In this document: one piece after another, positions 51,148 to 60,088 of the stretch
Layout: each line of letters begins with the position of its first letter
Position numbering within the stretch: position 1 is the first letter of the stretch
Assembly (NCBI GenBank): GCA_023129115.1
Contig: JAGMCR010000012.1
Coordinates: forward strand, 20,667-84,666
DNA: 64,000 nucleotides
Reading direction: 5' to 3'
Source of the DNA: Candidatus Iainarchaeum sp.
Lineage (GTDB): Archaea > B1Sed10-29 > WALL01
The notes under the pieces: model-generated
The model's input: the letters and a program-made list of their open reading frames with translations, nothing else
The model's database searches: none
What the model was told of the DNA's origin: nothing
Translations under genes and position numbers: made by a program

Positions 51148-51155
51148 TTTTATAT
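51148..51155 (+). promoter_or_regulatory. TATA box of the isoprenoid operon
   Basis: TTTATATT about 36 nt before the mevalonate kinase GTG; GAGGTG at 51177-51182 is the ribosome binding site. Confidence 0.55.
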
Positions 51156-51187
51156 TGGCGAACTGAAAGATTACCTGAGGTGTTAAC

Positions 51188-52120
51188 GTGAGTGAGGCAT
51201 ACGGATACGGAAAAGTCATCCTGTTCGGCGAGCACTTCGTGGTCTACGGCATCCCTGCGATAGCCGCGGGGATATCGAAAAAGACCGTGGCCACCATCGG
51301 GGCAGGGGACAAACCGGGCATTGAGATAGTGGACAACCGGCCGGCAGTCGAGGGGTACAAGGAGAAGTATGCCGAGCAGCAGGAAGAGTCTGTTGGGCTG
51401 ATGGGGCCGGCCTTCGGCGTGGACTTTGGCGAAAAGCCGGTGAAAATAACGCTTGGCGGGGAGCTGTTTTGCGCCTCTGGCGTCGGCGCTTCTGCCGCGA
51501 GCTGTGTCGCGATTGCGAGGGCCATATCCGGCTATTTCAGGTTGGGGCTGAGCGACGAAAAGATAAACGCGATTGCGTACGAGGGCGAGAAGGCGTACGC
51601 CGGAAACCCGAGCGGGATAGACAATACTGCTTCCACGTACGGCGGGCTGGTCTACTTCGTGAAGAACTTTGACAGGCCAAACACAATGGAGAGGCCGGTG
51701 CTCAAGGCGCCACTCTACGTCATCATGGCCAGCACGGGCATAACCACGAAGACCAAGGTCGCTGTCGAGGGCGTGAGGCAGAGGAAGGAGCAGGAGCCCG
51801 AGAAGTATGCCGGGCTGTTCAAGGAAGCAGAGGCGCTTGTCGCAGAGGCGAGGAAAGCGCTTGAGGAAGGCAATGCTGGCGAGGTCGGTGCACTGATGGC
51901 GAAAAACCACGGCCTCCTGCAGCAGATTGGCGTGAGCTGCGAAGAGCTTGATGGGCTCGTTGATGCGGCAAACAGCGCCGGGGCCGTCGGGGCAAAGATG
52001 ACCGGCGGCGGCATGGGCGGCTACATGGTCGCATTGGTGAGGCAGGAGGACCAGGACAGAATTTCCGACGAGCTCACCCGGGCAGGTGCAACCCACACGA
52101 TTAAAGCGGAGATAAGATGA
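51188..52120 (+). CDS. mvk: Mevalonate kinase
   Basis: 310 residues, GTG start. GHMP kinase: YGKVILFGEHFVVYG at the N-terminus, ATP loop GGELFCASGVGASAASC (the SGxGxSAA motif), NPSGIDNTASTYGG, and KMTGGGMGGYM near the C-terminus. Phosphorylates mevalonate to mevalonate 5-phosphate. First gene of an eight-gene isoprenoid operon. Confidence 0.96.
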   Translation: MSEAYGYGKVILFGEHFVVYGIPAIAAGISKKTVATIGAGDKPGIEIVDNRPAVEGYKEKYAEQQEESVGLMGPAFGVDFGEKPVKITLGGELFCASGVGASAASCVAIARAISGYFRLGLSDEKINAIAYEGEKAYAGNPSGIDNTASTYGGLVYFVKNFDRPNTMERPVLKAPLYVIMASTGITTKTKVAVEGVRQRKEQEPEKYAGLFKEAEALVAEARKALEEGNAGEVGALMAKNHGLLQQIGVSCEELDGLVDAANSAGAVGAKMTGGGMGGYMVALVRQEDQDRISDELTRAGATHTIKAEIR

Positions 52121-52665
52121 AAATTGTCGTTGCAGTGACAGGCGCGAGCGGTTTCCCGATAGCGGTGAGGCTGCTCAAGGAGCTGAAGGGCAACGAAATC
52201 CACCTCGTGGTGAGCGACCACGCGTGGGACGTGCTGAAGTACGAGGAGTGCGGGAGCAGGGAAGACGTAACCGCGCTTGCCACGCGGGTTTACGACCCAA
52301 ACGAAATACACACGTCGATTTGCTCTGGGAGCTTTCCTGTTGACGCGATGGTTGTCGTTCCGTGCTCGATGAACACGCTCGGGCACATCGCGAACGGGAT
52401 AGAGCACAACGCGATTACGCGGGCTGTGGGAGTTAATCTGAAGCAGGAGAGGAAAGTGATTTTGGTCCCGAGGGACACCCCGCTTTCGCTGCCCGCGCTG
52501 CGCAACATGGTGAAGGCAAAAGAGGCGGGGTGTTCAATCGTGCCGCCAATGCTTTGTTATTATACTAAGCCAAAAACTATTGATGACTTGACCGGCTACA
52601 CCGTCGGCAAGATACTTGAGATGCTCGGAATCGGGCACGAACTGTACGAGAGGTGGGACAAATGA
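52117..52665 (+). CDS. ubiX: Flavin prenyltransferase UbiX
   Basis: 182 residues. VAVTGASGFPIAVRLLKEL (FMN site), PCSMNTLGHIANGIEHN and VPRDTPLSLPALRNMVKA are UbiX motifs. Makes prenylated FMN, the cofactor of UbiD-type decarboxylases such as the next gene's product. ATGA overlaps on both sides. Confidence 0.95.
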   Translation: MKIVVAVTGASGFPIAVRLLKELKGNEIHLVVSDHAWDVLKYEECGSREDVTALATRVYDPNEIHTSICSGSFPVDAMVVVPCSMNTLGHIANGIEHNAITRAVGVNLKQERKVILVPRDTPLSLPALRNMVKAKEAGCSIVPPMLCYYTKPKTIDDLTGYTVGKILEMLGIGHELYERWDK

Positions 52666-53972
52666 ATCTAAGGCCATTCCTGCAAAAGCTTGAGGAGGAC
52701 GGGGACCTCGTGCGCATCAAGAAAGAAGTGTCGCACGAGTACGAAATCGCGAGCATCTTGAACTCGCTGGGCGAGAGGCCCACGATTTTCGAGAACGTCA
52801 AGGGGTTTGACATGCCAATGTTCGGTGGCGTGTGCGCGCATCGCGAGACCATTGCGAAGGGGCTCGGGACCACGAAGGAAGGGATACTCAAAACGCTTGT
52901 TGATGCATTGCGGAACCCAAAAGAACCCGGAATGGTTGACAAGGCACCGTGCCAGGAAGTTGTGATTAAAGATGTTGATTTGGACAAGCTGCCGCTGCTG
53001 ATGCACCTGCCCGGGGACGGCGGCAGGTACATGAGCGCGAGCGTTGTCGTGCTCAAGGACCCGGAGACCGGGAGGAATGTCAGCTACCACCGCATGATGC
53101 AAAGGGGCAAGGACAGGCTGACCGCTCGGCTGATTCCGAAGAGGCAGACCAGGACCACTTACGACAAGACCGAAGGCGATTTGGAGATTGCTGTGTGCAT
53201 CGGGAGCTCGATTCCTGTGCTGTTGGCCGCTTCGCTGGGGCCACCGAGCGGGGTCGACGAATTAAGTATCGCGAACGCGATGGGCGAGACGCCGCTTGTG
53301 AAGTGCGTTACAAAAGACCTGGAGGTGCCCGCGGAGACAGAGATTGTCCTCGAGGGGAGGCTGACAAAGGACCTCGACGCCGAGGGCCCGTTCGTGGACC
53401 TGACAGAAACGCGGGACTATGAGCGCCAGGAGCCGGTTGTGGTCATTGACGCCATCACGATGCGAAAGGATGCCATGTACCAGGCGATTTTGCCGGGGCG
53501 GCTCGAGCACAAGACGCTCATGGGCATGCCCAAGGAGCCAACGATTTACGACGAGGTCAGCAAGGTATGCGACTGCAGGAACGTGTACATGACCATGGGA
53601 GGGGGCTCGTGGCTGCACGGGATAGTCCAGATTGCCAAGAAAAATGACGACGAGCCGAAGGCCGCGATTGACGCGGCAATCCAGGGCCACAAGTCCATCA
53701 AGCACGTGGTGATAGTGGACGACGAGGTTGACTTGTTCGACCCCATGGCGGTCGAGTGGGCGATTGCCACTCGGTTCCGCGCGGACCGCGACCTGGTGGT
53801 GAAGGAGAACACGCCGAGCAGCTCGCTGGACCCTGTTGCGACGCAGGAGCCGGGGAAGAAAGCAGTGTGCGCCAAGATGGGGCTCGACGCAACGAGGCCG
53901 ATGGCAACCGACAAGAAAAAGTTCGAGAAAGTCGAGTACGGAAAGGTGGATGTTGATGAATACCTGGGGTAG
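52662..53972 (+). CDS. UbiD-family decarboxylase, probable trans-anhydromevalonate 5-phosphate decarboxylase
   Basis: 436 residues from ATG 52662. UbiD fold: NLRPFLQKLEEDGDLVRIK at the N-terminus, PGDGGRYMSASVVV, and IGSSIPVLLAASLGPPSGVDE. In the archaeal mevalonate pathway this enzyme converts trans-anhydromevalonate 5-phosphate to isopentenyl phosphate with prenylated FMN. The assignment rests on the operon (UbiX before, AcnX and isopentenyl phosphate kinase after) rather than on unique residues. Confidence 0.9.
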   Translation: MNLRPFLQKLEEDGDLVRIKKEVSHEYEIASILNSLGERPTIFENVKGFDMPMFGGVCAHRETIAKGLGTTKEGILKTLVDALRNPKEPGMVDKAPCQEVVIKDVDLDKLPLLMHLPGDGGRYMSASVVVLKDPETGRNVSYHRMMQRGKDRLTARLIPKRQTRTTYDKTEGDLEIAVCIGSSIPVLLAASLGPPSGVDELSIANAMGETPLVKCVTKDLEVPAETEIVLEGRLTKDLDAEGPFVDLTETRDYERQEPVVVIDAITMRKDAMYQAILPGRLEHKTLMGMPKEPTIYDEVSKVCDCRNVYMTMGGGSWLHGIVQIAKKNDDEPKAAIDAAIQGHKSIKHVVIVDDEVDLFDPMAVEWAIATRFRADRDLVVKENTPSSSLDPVATQEPGKKAVCAKMGLDATRPMATDKKKFEKVEYGKVDVDEYLG

Positions 53973-54273
53973 GGGCAGGTTCAAGGTCTGGCTCAAGAAG
54001 CAAAAGATTGGGGAGGAATTGGTCTACACCCTGGGCGGCGGCGAGACGCCGCACATCGGCGCGGTGAGCGTGTGCGAGCCCGGGAAGAAGCCGAGGAGCG
54101 TGAGGCTGCCCCACCACCTCGACTACTTGATTACTGAGCCGATTGCGAAGGCGGCGGCGAAGAAGTATGGCGTGAAGGCGGTCTGCGTTGGAGGGGTTCA
54201 TGTTGACGACGCGTCGAGGGAAGAGATAAAAAAGCTTGTGAAGAACTGCAGGGAACTGAAGAGGTTTGTGTGA
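53956..54273 (+). CDS. LpdD-like small protein of the UbiD system
   Basis: 105 residues from ATG 53956, overlapping the decarboxylase end by 17 bases. ELVYTLGGGETPHIGAVSVC, LPHHLDYLITEPIAKAAAKK and VCVGGVHVDDASREEIKKLV resemble the small D-subunit/LpdD-like proteins that accompany UbiD-type decarboxylases and are thought to help the prenylated flavin. Here it probably serves the anhydromevalonate phosphate decarboxylase. Recognition is by pattern; the role is inferred. Confidence 0.75.
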   Translation: MNTWGRGRFKVWLKKQKIGEELVYTLGGGETPHIGAVSVCEPGKKPRSVRLPHHLDYLITEPIAKAAAKKYGVKAVCVGGVHVDDASREEIKKLVKNCRELKRFV

Positions 54274-54278
54274 TTCGA

Positions 54279-55481
54279 ATGCTGGAGTTGACTCCGGAAG
54301 AGCAGGAAATGCTTGACGGCAAAAAAAGCGAGGCTGTGCAGAAGGCCATGGAGATAGTCGTGGCGCTCGCCAATATTTACGGGGCGAAGAACCTTGTGCC
54401 CGTGAAGTCTGTCAATGTCTCCGGGGTGTCGTACAAAAACCTCGGCGACGCGGGAATCGATTTCCTGAACGAGTGGGCAGAAATGGGCGCCAAGGTCACT
54501 GTGCCCACCACGCTGAACCCGGCCGGGATGGACTTGCTGGACTGGAGGGAGCAGGGGATTCCAGAGGAATTCGCGGAAAAGCAGGGGGAAGTCATCGAGG
54601 CGTTCGCGCGCATGGGCATTCCCAAGACGTGCACCTGCACGCCTTACCTGATTGGCAACCTGCCGGGTTTTGGGGAGCACATCGCGTGGGGGGAGAGCAG
54701 TGCCGTCTGCTTTGCTAATTCAGTGCTCGGCGCGAGGACGAACCGCGAGGGCGGGCCGAGCGCGCTGGCTGCCGCGGTATGCGGCCGCACGGGAAACTTC
54801 GGCTACCACTTGGACGAGAAGCGCAAGGCGAATGTTTTGGTTAATGTCAATTGCCCGGTCGAGAAGGGCTCGGACTTCGGTGCGCTGGGGCACATAATCG
54901 GGAAGCAGCTCAAGAACGACGTGCCGCTCTTCCACGGGATAAAAGAGGCCTCGCAGGTGCAGCTGAAGGCACTGGGCGCGTCGCTCGCGGCGTGGGGCGG
55001 GGTTGCGCTGTACCACGTCGAAGGCATTACGCCAGAGGCCAGAGAAAAGGGCATGCTTGCAGAAGGCGCGAAAGTGATTAGTGTTGACTCGCTCGAGGAG
55101 GGGTACAAGGCGATGAACGCAGACACTGACGAGGTTGACTTCGTGGGCATCGGGTGCCCGCACGCGTCCGTGGGCGAAATAGAAAAGGTCGCGGGGCTTG
55201 TCAAGGGCAAGAAGCTGAAGGCGGTTTTGTGGGTGACCACTGCCCGTGCCACGAAGGAAAAAGTCCCGGCGGCGGTCAAGACTATTAAGGAGGCGGGTGG
55301 ACTGGTGCTCGCGGACAGCTGCGTGGTCGTGTCGCCGGTGAAGTCCATTGGCTACAAGCACTTGGCGACGAACTCGGGAAAGATGGCCTATTATTCTCCC
55401 AATTACTGTGGGGTGACGGTGCGGTACGGCACAATGGAAGAGTGCATTCAGGCCGCAATCGACGGGAGGTGGCCAAAGTGA
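54279..55481 (+). CDS. Phosphomevalonate dehydratase large subunit (aconitase X)
   Basis: 400 residues from ATG 54279 (GTG 54270 also in frame). AcnX hallmarks: LTPEEQEMLDGKKSEAVQKAM, VKSVNVSGVSYKNLGDAG, TCTCTPYLIGNLPGFGEHIAWGESSAVCFANSVLGARTNREGGPSAL and CVVVSPVKSIGYKHLATNSGKMAYY. With the small subunit it holds an Fe-S cluster and dehydrates mevalonate 5-phosphate to trans-anhydromevalonate 5-phosphate (known from Aeropyrum). The other AcnX type, hydroxyproline dehydratase, is excluded by context. Confidence 0.93.
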   Translation: MLELTPEEQEMLDGKKSEAVQKAMEIVVALANIYGAKNLVPVKSVNVSGVSYKNLGDAGIDFLNEWAEMGAKVTVPTTLNPAGMDLLDWREQGIPEEFAEKQGEVIEAFARMGIPKTCTCTPYLIGNLPGFGEHIAWGESSAVCFANSVLGARTNREGGPSALAAAVCGRTGNFGYHLDEKRKANVLVNVNCPVEKGSDFGALGHIIGKQLKNDVPLFHGIKEASQVQLKALGASLAAWGGVALYHVEGITPEAREKGMLAEGAKVISVDSLEEGYKAMNADTDEVDFVGIGCPHASVGEIEKVAGLVKGKKLKAVLWVTTARATKEKVPAAVKTIKEAGGLVLADSCVVVSPVKSIGYKHLATNSGKMAYYSPNYCGVTVRYGTMEECIQAAIDGRWPK

Positions 55482-55855
55482 AGGGCAGGATAGTCAAGGC
55501 CGGGACTGCGAAGGGCGAGGCACTCGTGGCGAACGAGGCCATGGGCTGGCTCGGCTGCGTGGACCCCGAGACGGGCGAAGTCATCGAGAAGGGGCACTCG
55601 CTCGAGGGCCAGAACATTGCGGGGAAGATAGTCGTGTTCACCACTGGGAAGGGCAGCACAGTGGGGTCGTACACGCTCTATGCCCTCAAAAAGAGCGGGA
55701 AGGCGCCTGCCGCGCTGGTCTGTGAGGAGAGCGAGCCGATTGTGGCAGTGGGCGCGATTATATCTGATATCCCGATGGTCGACAAAATAGACATAAGCCA
55801 AATAAAGACCGGCGACGTAGTTGAGGTCAACGGGGACGAGGTCACAGTAGAATGA
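55478..55855 (+). CDS. Phosphomevalonate dehydratase small subunit
   Basis: 125 residues from GTG 55478, overlapping the large-subunit stop (GTGA). The swivelling-domain pattern GRIVKAGTAKGEALVANEAM, then GKIVVFTTGKGSTVGSYTLYAL and GAIISDIPMVDKID is typical of AcnX small subunits. Confidence 0.93.
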   Translation: MKGRIVKAGTAKGEALVANEAMGWLGCVDPETGEVIEKGHSLEGQNIAGKIVVFTTGKGSTVGSYTLYALKKSGKAPAALVCEESEPIVAVGAIISDIPMVDKIDISQIKTGDVVEVNGDEVTVE

Positions 55856-56670
55856 AGGACCTGTACATAATCAAGCTTGGCGGGAGCGTCATCACCGAGA
55901 AGGAGACGGCATCCAGCGAGAGGCTTGACGTGATACAGCGCCTGGCGAAAGAAATCCACGAGGCGAGGCAGGAGAAGGGCTTCGCCCTGATAGTCGGCCA
56001 CGGCGGCGGGTCGTACCCGCACAGGCCGGCGGCCGAGTTCAGGACGGGCGAGGGCGTCATCGACGAAAAGAGCTACGAGGGCATCGCGCGGGTGCAGGAC
56101 GCGGCTGCTCGGCTCAACAGGATAATCGTGCGCGAGCTGATTGAGGCCGGCGAGAACGCCGTCAGCATACACCTGTCCAGCACTTCGGTGTCCGAAAACG
56201 GGAAGATAAGGGAGATGTATACCACGCCGATGAAAATGATGCTGGACTACGGCATGCTGCCCGTGCCGTACGGCGACGTGGGCATGGACACTAAAAAGGG
56301 CTGCTGCATAATCTCGACAGAAGACATAATCAATTACCTGGCGAAGCACACCAAGGAGATTTTCCCGGACTACAGCCTGGGCCGCATAATCATCTGCGGG
56401 AGGGTTGACGGCGTGTTCACGGGCAACCCGGACGAGGACAGCAATGCCGAGCTGATTCCACTGATTACGCCGGGGAACATCAAGGAAGTCGAGCAGTACC
56501 TGGGCGGGTCGTCCGGGACCGACGTCACTGGCGGGATGAAGCACAAGGTGGAGAGCATGCTAGAGCTCGGCGTCGAGTCAGAGATAATTAACGTGCTGAG
56601 GCCGGGCTATCTGAAGAGGGCACTGCTGGGCGAGGAAGGGATAGGGACAATAGTGAGGGGAAGTGAATGA
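55852..56670 (+). CDS. ipk: Isopentenyl phosphate kinase
   Basis: 272 residues, amino-acid kinase fold. KLGGSVIT (P-loop-like), GHGGGSYPHRPA (with the histidine that marks isopentenyl phosphate kinases), and GRVDGVFTGNPDEDSNAELI plus SGTDVTGGMKHKVE. Makes isopentenyl diphosphate from isopentenyl phosphate, completing the archaeal route. Confidence 0.95.
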   Translation: MKDLYIIKLGGSVITEKETASSERLDVIQRLAKEIHEARQEKGFALIVGHGGGSYPHRPAAEFRTGEGVIDEKSYEGIARVQDAAARLNRIIVRELIEAGENAVSIHLSSTSVSENGKIREMYTTPMKMMLDYGMLPVPYGDVGMDTKKGCCIISTEDIINYLAKHTKEIFPDYSLGRIIICGRVDGVFTGNPDEDSNAELIPLITPGNIKEVEQYLGGSSGTDVTGGMKHKVESMLELGVESEIINVLRPGYLKRALLGEEGIGTIVRGSE

Positions 56671-57734
56671 CAAAGACAAAAAGCCGCAAGCTGGAGCACC
56701 TGGACGTGTGCATCAAGAAAAGCGTTGAAGTGGGGGACCCGCTGTTCGATGACGTGCGGCTAATCCACGACTGCGTCCCGGAAATGGCAATCAACGACGT
56801 CAATACTGGGACCAAGTTCCTGGGCAAGAAGTTTGAGGCCCCATTCATGATATCAGCCATAACCGGGGGCGTCGCCAAGGCCAAGAAAATCAACCGCGAC
56901 ATGGCAAGCGTCGCCGAAAAGCTCGGCATCGGCTTCGGCGTCGGCTCGCAGAGGGCGATGCTCGAGGACGAAAAAGTCACGGACACTTATATGGTCAGGG
57001 ATGTTGCGCCGAAGGCACTGGTGCTCGGGAATATCGGCGCCGCGCAGCTCAAGAACTACAACTCCCTCGAGATAAAGAGGGCCATAAAGGCCATCGGCGC
57101 AGACGCCGTGTGCGTGCACTTCAACGCCGCGCAGGAGGCCGCGCAGGCAGAGGGGGACCTGGACTTCAATAACGTGCTCAAGAACATAAGCACCCTCAGC
57201 AGGGTCGTGCCCGTGGTGGCCAAAGAGGTGGGCAACGGCATCAGCCGCGAGGCCGCCATCGAGCTCAAGGATGCCGGCGCCAGCGCGCTGGACACCGGCG
57301 GGCTCGGGGGCACGAGCTGGGTGCGCGTGGACTCGCTCCGCGCGAAGCAGGGCAGCGTGTTCGAGGACTGGGGCATTCCAACCACTGCAAGCATCATGGA
57401 ATGCGCGCCGGTTCTGCCGGTCATAGGGACGGGCGGTATTCGCAACGGCCTCGACGCCGCGAAGGCAATCGCACTCGGCGCCGGGATTGTTGGCGTGGCA
57501 TTGCCCGCGCTCAAGTGGTACTCCAAAGGCGGGACAAAAGAGCTGGAAAAAGGCTTCACGAAGATGATTGGCGAGCTGAGGACCGCCATGTTCCTCACGG
57601 GCTCGCGGGGGGTTGGGCAGCTCCAGAGCACCAACCTCATAGTCAGCGGTGGGCTAAGGAACTGGGCCGACGCGCGGGACATCAGCATCGTGCACTACGG
57701 GTGCAGGTCTTTGCCCCAAACGGTGATTGGATGA
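56667..57734 (+). CDS. fni: Isopentenyl-diphosphate delta-isomerase, type 2 (FMN)
   Basis: 355 residues. FMN-binding TIM barrel: APFMISAITGGVAKAKKINR, GFGVGSQRAML, GLGGTSWVRVD and GTGGIRNGLDAAKAIALGA. Interconverts IPP and DMAPP. ATGA overlaps on both sides. Confidence 0.96.
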   Translation: MTKTKSRKLEHLDVCIKKSVEVGDPLFDDVRLIHDCVPEMAINDVNTGTKFLGKKFEAPFMISAITGGVAKAKKINRDMASVAEKLGIGFGVGSQRAMLEDEKVTDTYMVRDVAPKALVLGNIGAAQLKNYNSLEIKRAIKAIGADAVCVHFNAAQEAAQAEGDLDFNNVLKNISTLSRVVPVVAKEVGNGISREAAIELKDAGASALDTGGLGGTSWVRVDSLRAKQGSVFEDWGIPTTASIMECAPVLPVIGTGGIRNGLDAAKAIALGAGIVGVALPALKWYSKGGTKELEKGFTKMIGELRTAMFLTGSRGVGQLQSTNLIVSGGLRNWADARDISIVHYGCRSLPQTVIG

Positions 57735-59368
57735 GGGAAGACGTGCTCAAGCACGTTTTGAAGAACGAGATAGAGCACGGCAAGGCAGACCCCCAAGTCG
57801 TTGTTGGGAAGATACTCGCAAGCGAGCCGCAGCTGCGCCAGCAGGCAAAGGAAGTCGCCGAAGAAGTCGGGAGAGTTGTCCGGGAGATTTCTTCGTGGAG
57901 CGACGAAAAGAAGACGGAAGAGCTGTTGCGGCTTTGGCCGGGGGCGCTGGAAAAGAAAATAGTCGAGGAGAAGAAGGGCCTGAAGGACTTGCCGAACGTC
58001 GGCGGGAATGTTGTGATGCGCTTCGCGCCGAACCCGAACGGCCCAGCGACGCTGGGGAGCTCGCGCGGGATTGTGATTAACGCTGAGTACTGCAAGAAGT
58101 ACAACGGGCGGTTCACCTGTCGCTTTGATGATACGGACCCGAGTTTGAAGAAGCCACTCGTAGAGGCGTATGACTGGTACCTCGAGGACATGGAGTGGCT
58201 CGGCTGCCCGCCCGACAAAATAGTTTATGCGAGCGACCATGTCGAGGAGTATTACCGTGTGGCCGAAGAATTAATCATGAAGAGGAAGGCGTACGTCTGC
58301 ACATGCCCTGCGGAGAAGTTCAGGAAGCTCAAGTCGTCGGGCAAGGCGTGCCCGTGCCGCGAGCAGGGCCAGCGCGAGACCAAGCAGATGTGGGAGAAGA
58401 TGCTTGCGGGCGGGTTCGCCGAGGGGCAAGCGGTGCTGAGGATTAAGACGGACATGCAGCACAAGGACCCGGCCATCCGGGACTGGGTCGCGTTCAGGGT
58501 AAGGTTCGGCGAGCACCCGCGCGTGGGGAAGAAGTACAGCGTGTGGCCAATGCTTGACTTCGAGAGCGCGGTCGAGGACAAGCTGCAGGGGACGACGCAC
58601 ATTGTGCGTGGCAAGGATTTGCGGGACAGCACGACGCGGCAGAAGTTCTTGTACGATTACATGGGGTGGGCTTACCCGGAGACGCTGTACTGGGGGAGGG
58701 TTGCAGTGCACGAGTTCGGGAAGCTGAGCACGTCCGGCATCGCCGAGGGGATTGCGAAGGGGAAGTACAGCGGGTGGGACGACCGGCGGCTGCCGACGCT
58801 TCGTGCGCTGCGGAGGAGGGGCTTTGACCCGCAGTCGGTCGTGCAGTTTTGGATTGGGCTGGGGCTAACCGAGAAGGACGTTAGTGCGTCGATGGAGACC
58901 ATTGAGGCGTTCAACAAAAAGATTATTGACCAACGGGCGAAGCGGTATTTCTTTGTGCCGAAGCCCAAGAAAATTAAGGTGACGGGGATTCCGGAGACGC
59001 AAGTTAGCCTGAAGTCTTACCCGACTGACGAGAAGGGGAAGCGGGGCTATTTCTTCAGGGGGGACTACGAGTTTTTCGTGCCCGAGGCGCCGGAGCTTTT
59101 CCGTTTGAAGGACGCGTTCAACGTGAAGAAAGAGGGGACGGGGTATGTTTATGCTGGGAAGGAATTGCTGGACTGCCCGAAGCTGCAGTGGGTGACCGAG
59201 GCGATTGACGCCGAACTGGTGACGCCGGAGGGGGTGCAGAAGGGCGTTGTGGAGAGGTATATCCTCGACGCCAAGAAGGGGAATTTGGTGCAGCTCGAGA
59301 GGGTTGGCTACGCGCGGATTGACGAGATTAGTGACGAGAAAGTGGTTTTCTGGCTTACCCATAAATAG
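57731..59368 (+). CDS. gltX: Glutamyl-tRNA synthetase (archaeal type)
   Basis: 545 residues from ATG 57731. Rossmann core with MRFAPNPNGPATLGSSRG, where the classical HIGH is TLGS as in some archaeal enzymes, KLSTSGI as the KMSKS equivalent, and a C-terminal beta-barrel anticodon-binding domain. Lacking GlnRS features, it may charge both tRNA-Glu and tRNA-Gln. Last gene of the isoprenoid operon (ATGA with fni); the longer frame inside fni is a shadow. Confidence 0.95.
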   Translation: MREDVLKHVLKNEIEHGKADPQVVVGKILASEPQLRQQAKEVAEEVGRVVREISSWSDEKKTEELLRLWPGALEKKIVEEKKGLKDLPNVGGNVVMRFAPNPNGPATLGSSRGIVINAEYCKKYNGRFTCRFDDTDPSLKKPLVEAYDWYLEDMEWLGCPPDKIVYASDHVEEYYRVAEELIMKRKAYVCTCPAEKFRKLKSSGKACPCREQGQRETKQMWEKMLAGGFAEGQAVLRIKTDMQHKDPAIRDWVAFRVRFGEHPRVGKKYSVWPMLDFESAVEDKLQGTTHIVRGKDLRDSTTRQKFLYDYMGWAYPETLYWGRVAVHEFGKLSTSGIAEGIAKGKYSGWDDRRLPTLRALRRRGFDPQSVVQFWIGLGLTEKDVSASMETIEAFNKKIIDQRAKRYFFVPKPKKIKVTGIPETQVSLKSYPTDEKGKRGYFFRGDYEFFVPEAPELFRLKDAFNVKKEGTGYVYAGKELLDCPKLQWVTEAIDAELVTPEGVQKGVVERYILDAKKGNLVQLERVGYARIDEISDEKVVFWLTHK

Positions 59369-59398
59369 CGTTTGGAGCCAAAATAGCCTATAAAAACC

Positions 59399-59408
59399 TT
59401 TATAAACC
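59399..59408 (+). promoter_or_regulatory. TATA box and leader of the L7Ae operon
   Basis: CTTTATAAAC predicts a start near 59432 and a leader of about 65-70 nt. The leader region contains CGCTAA..TTAGCG (around 59427-59446) and GGCC-CCATTT-GGCC (59463-59476) hairpins. L7Ae binds kink-turns and regulates its own mRNA in other archaea, so these are candidates. Confidence 0.5.
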
Positions 59409-59499
59409 GGCCTATTTACAATAGCACTCGCTAATTTTTAGTTAGCGCCAATGAGTTGTGAGGCCCCATTTGGCCTATGAATAATGAGGTGAAATGAAA

Positions 59500-59856
59500 A
59501 TGCCAAAGTTCGAGGTTCCGAAAGAAGTGGCGGACCAAACGTTTGAAGCAGTAGAGATATCCACGAACACGGGGAAGATTAGGCGTGGCGTGAACGAGGT
59601 CACGAAGGCAGTCGAGCGCGAGAAAGCGCTGCTTGTTGTGATTGCCGGAGACGTCGCCCCCGAAGAAATCGTGATGCACCTGCCAATCCTGTGCGACGAA
59701 AAAAGCATTGCTTATACCTACGTCCCCACCAAAAAGGAATTGGGTGCCGCGAGCGGGATTCCGGTCGGGACGAGCGCGATAGCTATTGTCGAGCCCGGCG
59801 ACGCCAAAGACCTTGTCGACGGCCTAAAGAAGAAAGTCGCAGAGTTCAAGAAGTGA
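59500..59856 (+). CDS. rpl7ae: Ribosomal protein L7Ae
   Basis: 118 residues from ATG 59500 (ATG 59494 also in frame; GAGGTG at 59486 has better spacing to 59500). [20 protein letters not shown], the KT-binding motif, and [21 protein letters not shown]. It also forms part of box C/D and H/ACA RNPs and RNase P in archaea. Confidence 0.96.
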   Translation: MPKFEVPKEVADQTFEAVEISTNTGKIRRGVNEVTKAVEREKALLVVIAGDVAPEEIVMHLPILCDEKSIAYTYVPTKKELGAASGIPVGTSAIAIVEPGDAKDLVDGLKKKVAEFKK

Positions 59857-59867
59857 GGTGGCCCTGA

Positions 59868-60083
59868 ATGGCAGAAGAATACGGGGGCGTCCCCGCAGAG
59901 GTCAAGGAAGTCATTGGCCGGACTGGAGTCTATGGCGAAATCCACCAGGTCATGGCCAAGGTACTCGACGGGCGCGACAAAGGCAGGGTCATGAGGCGGA
60001 ACGTCAAGGGCCCGATTAAGGCCGGCGACATACTCATACTCATGGACACCAAGACAGAGGCAAAGCCAATCCGCGCGAGGTGA
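59868..60083 (+). CDS. rps28e: Ribosomal protein S28e
   Basis: 71 residues; [51 protein letters not shown] precedes the ATG. Standard archaeal order L7Ae-S28e-L24e-NDK. Confidence 0.95.
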   Translation: MAEEYGGVPAEVKEVIGRTGVYGEIHQVMAKVLDGRDKGRVMRRNVKGPIKAGDILILMDTKTEAKPIRAR

Positions 60084-60088
60084 TTAGA

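Noticed and set aside
53836..53955. N-terminal extension of the LpdD-like protein
   Set aside because: The extension is arginine-rich translation of the decarboxylase gene in another frame; ATG 53956 gives a compact family-length protein.
59432..59499. Firm kink-turn call in the L7Ae leader
   Set aside because: The hairpin lacks the required tandem sheared G-A pairs in the right strand order, so only a candidate is reported.
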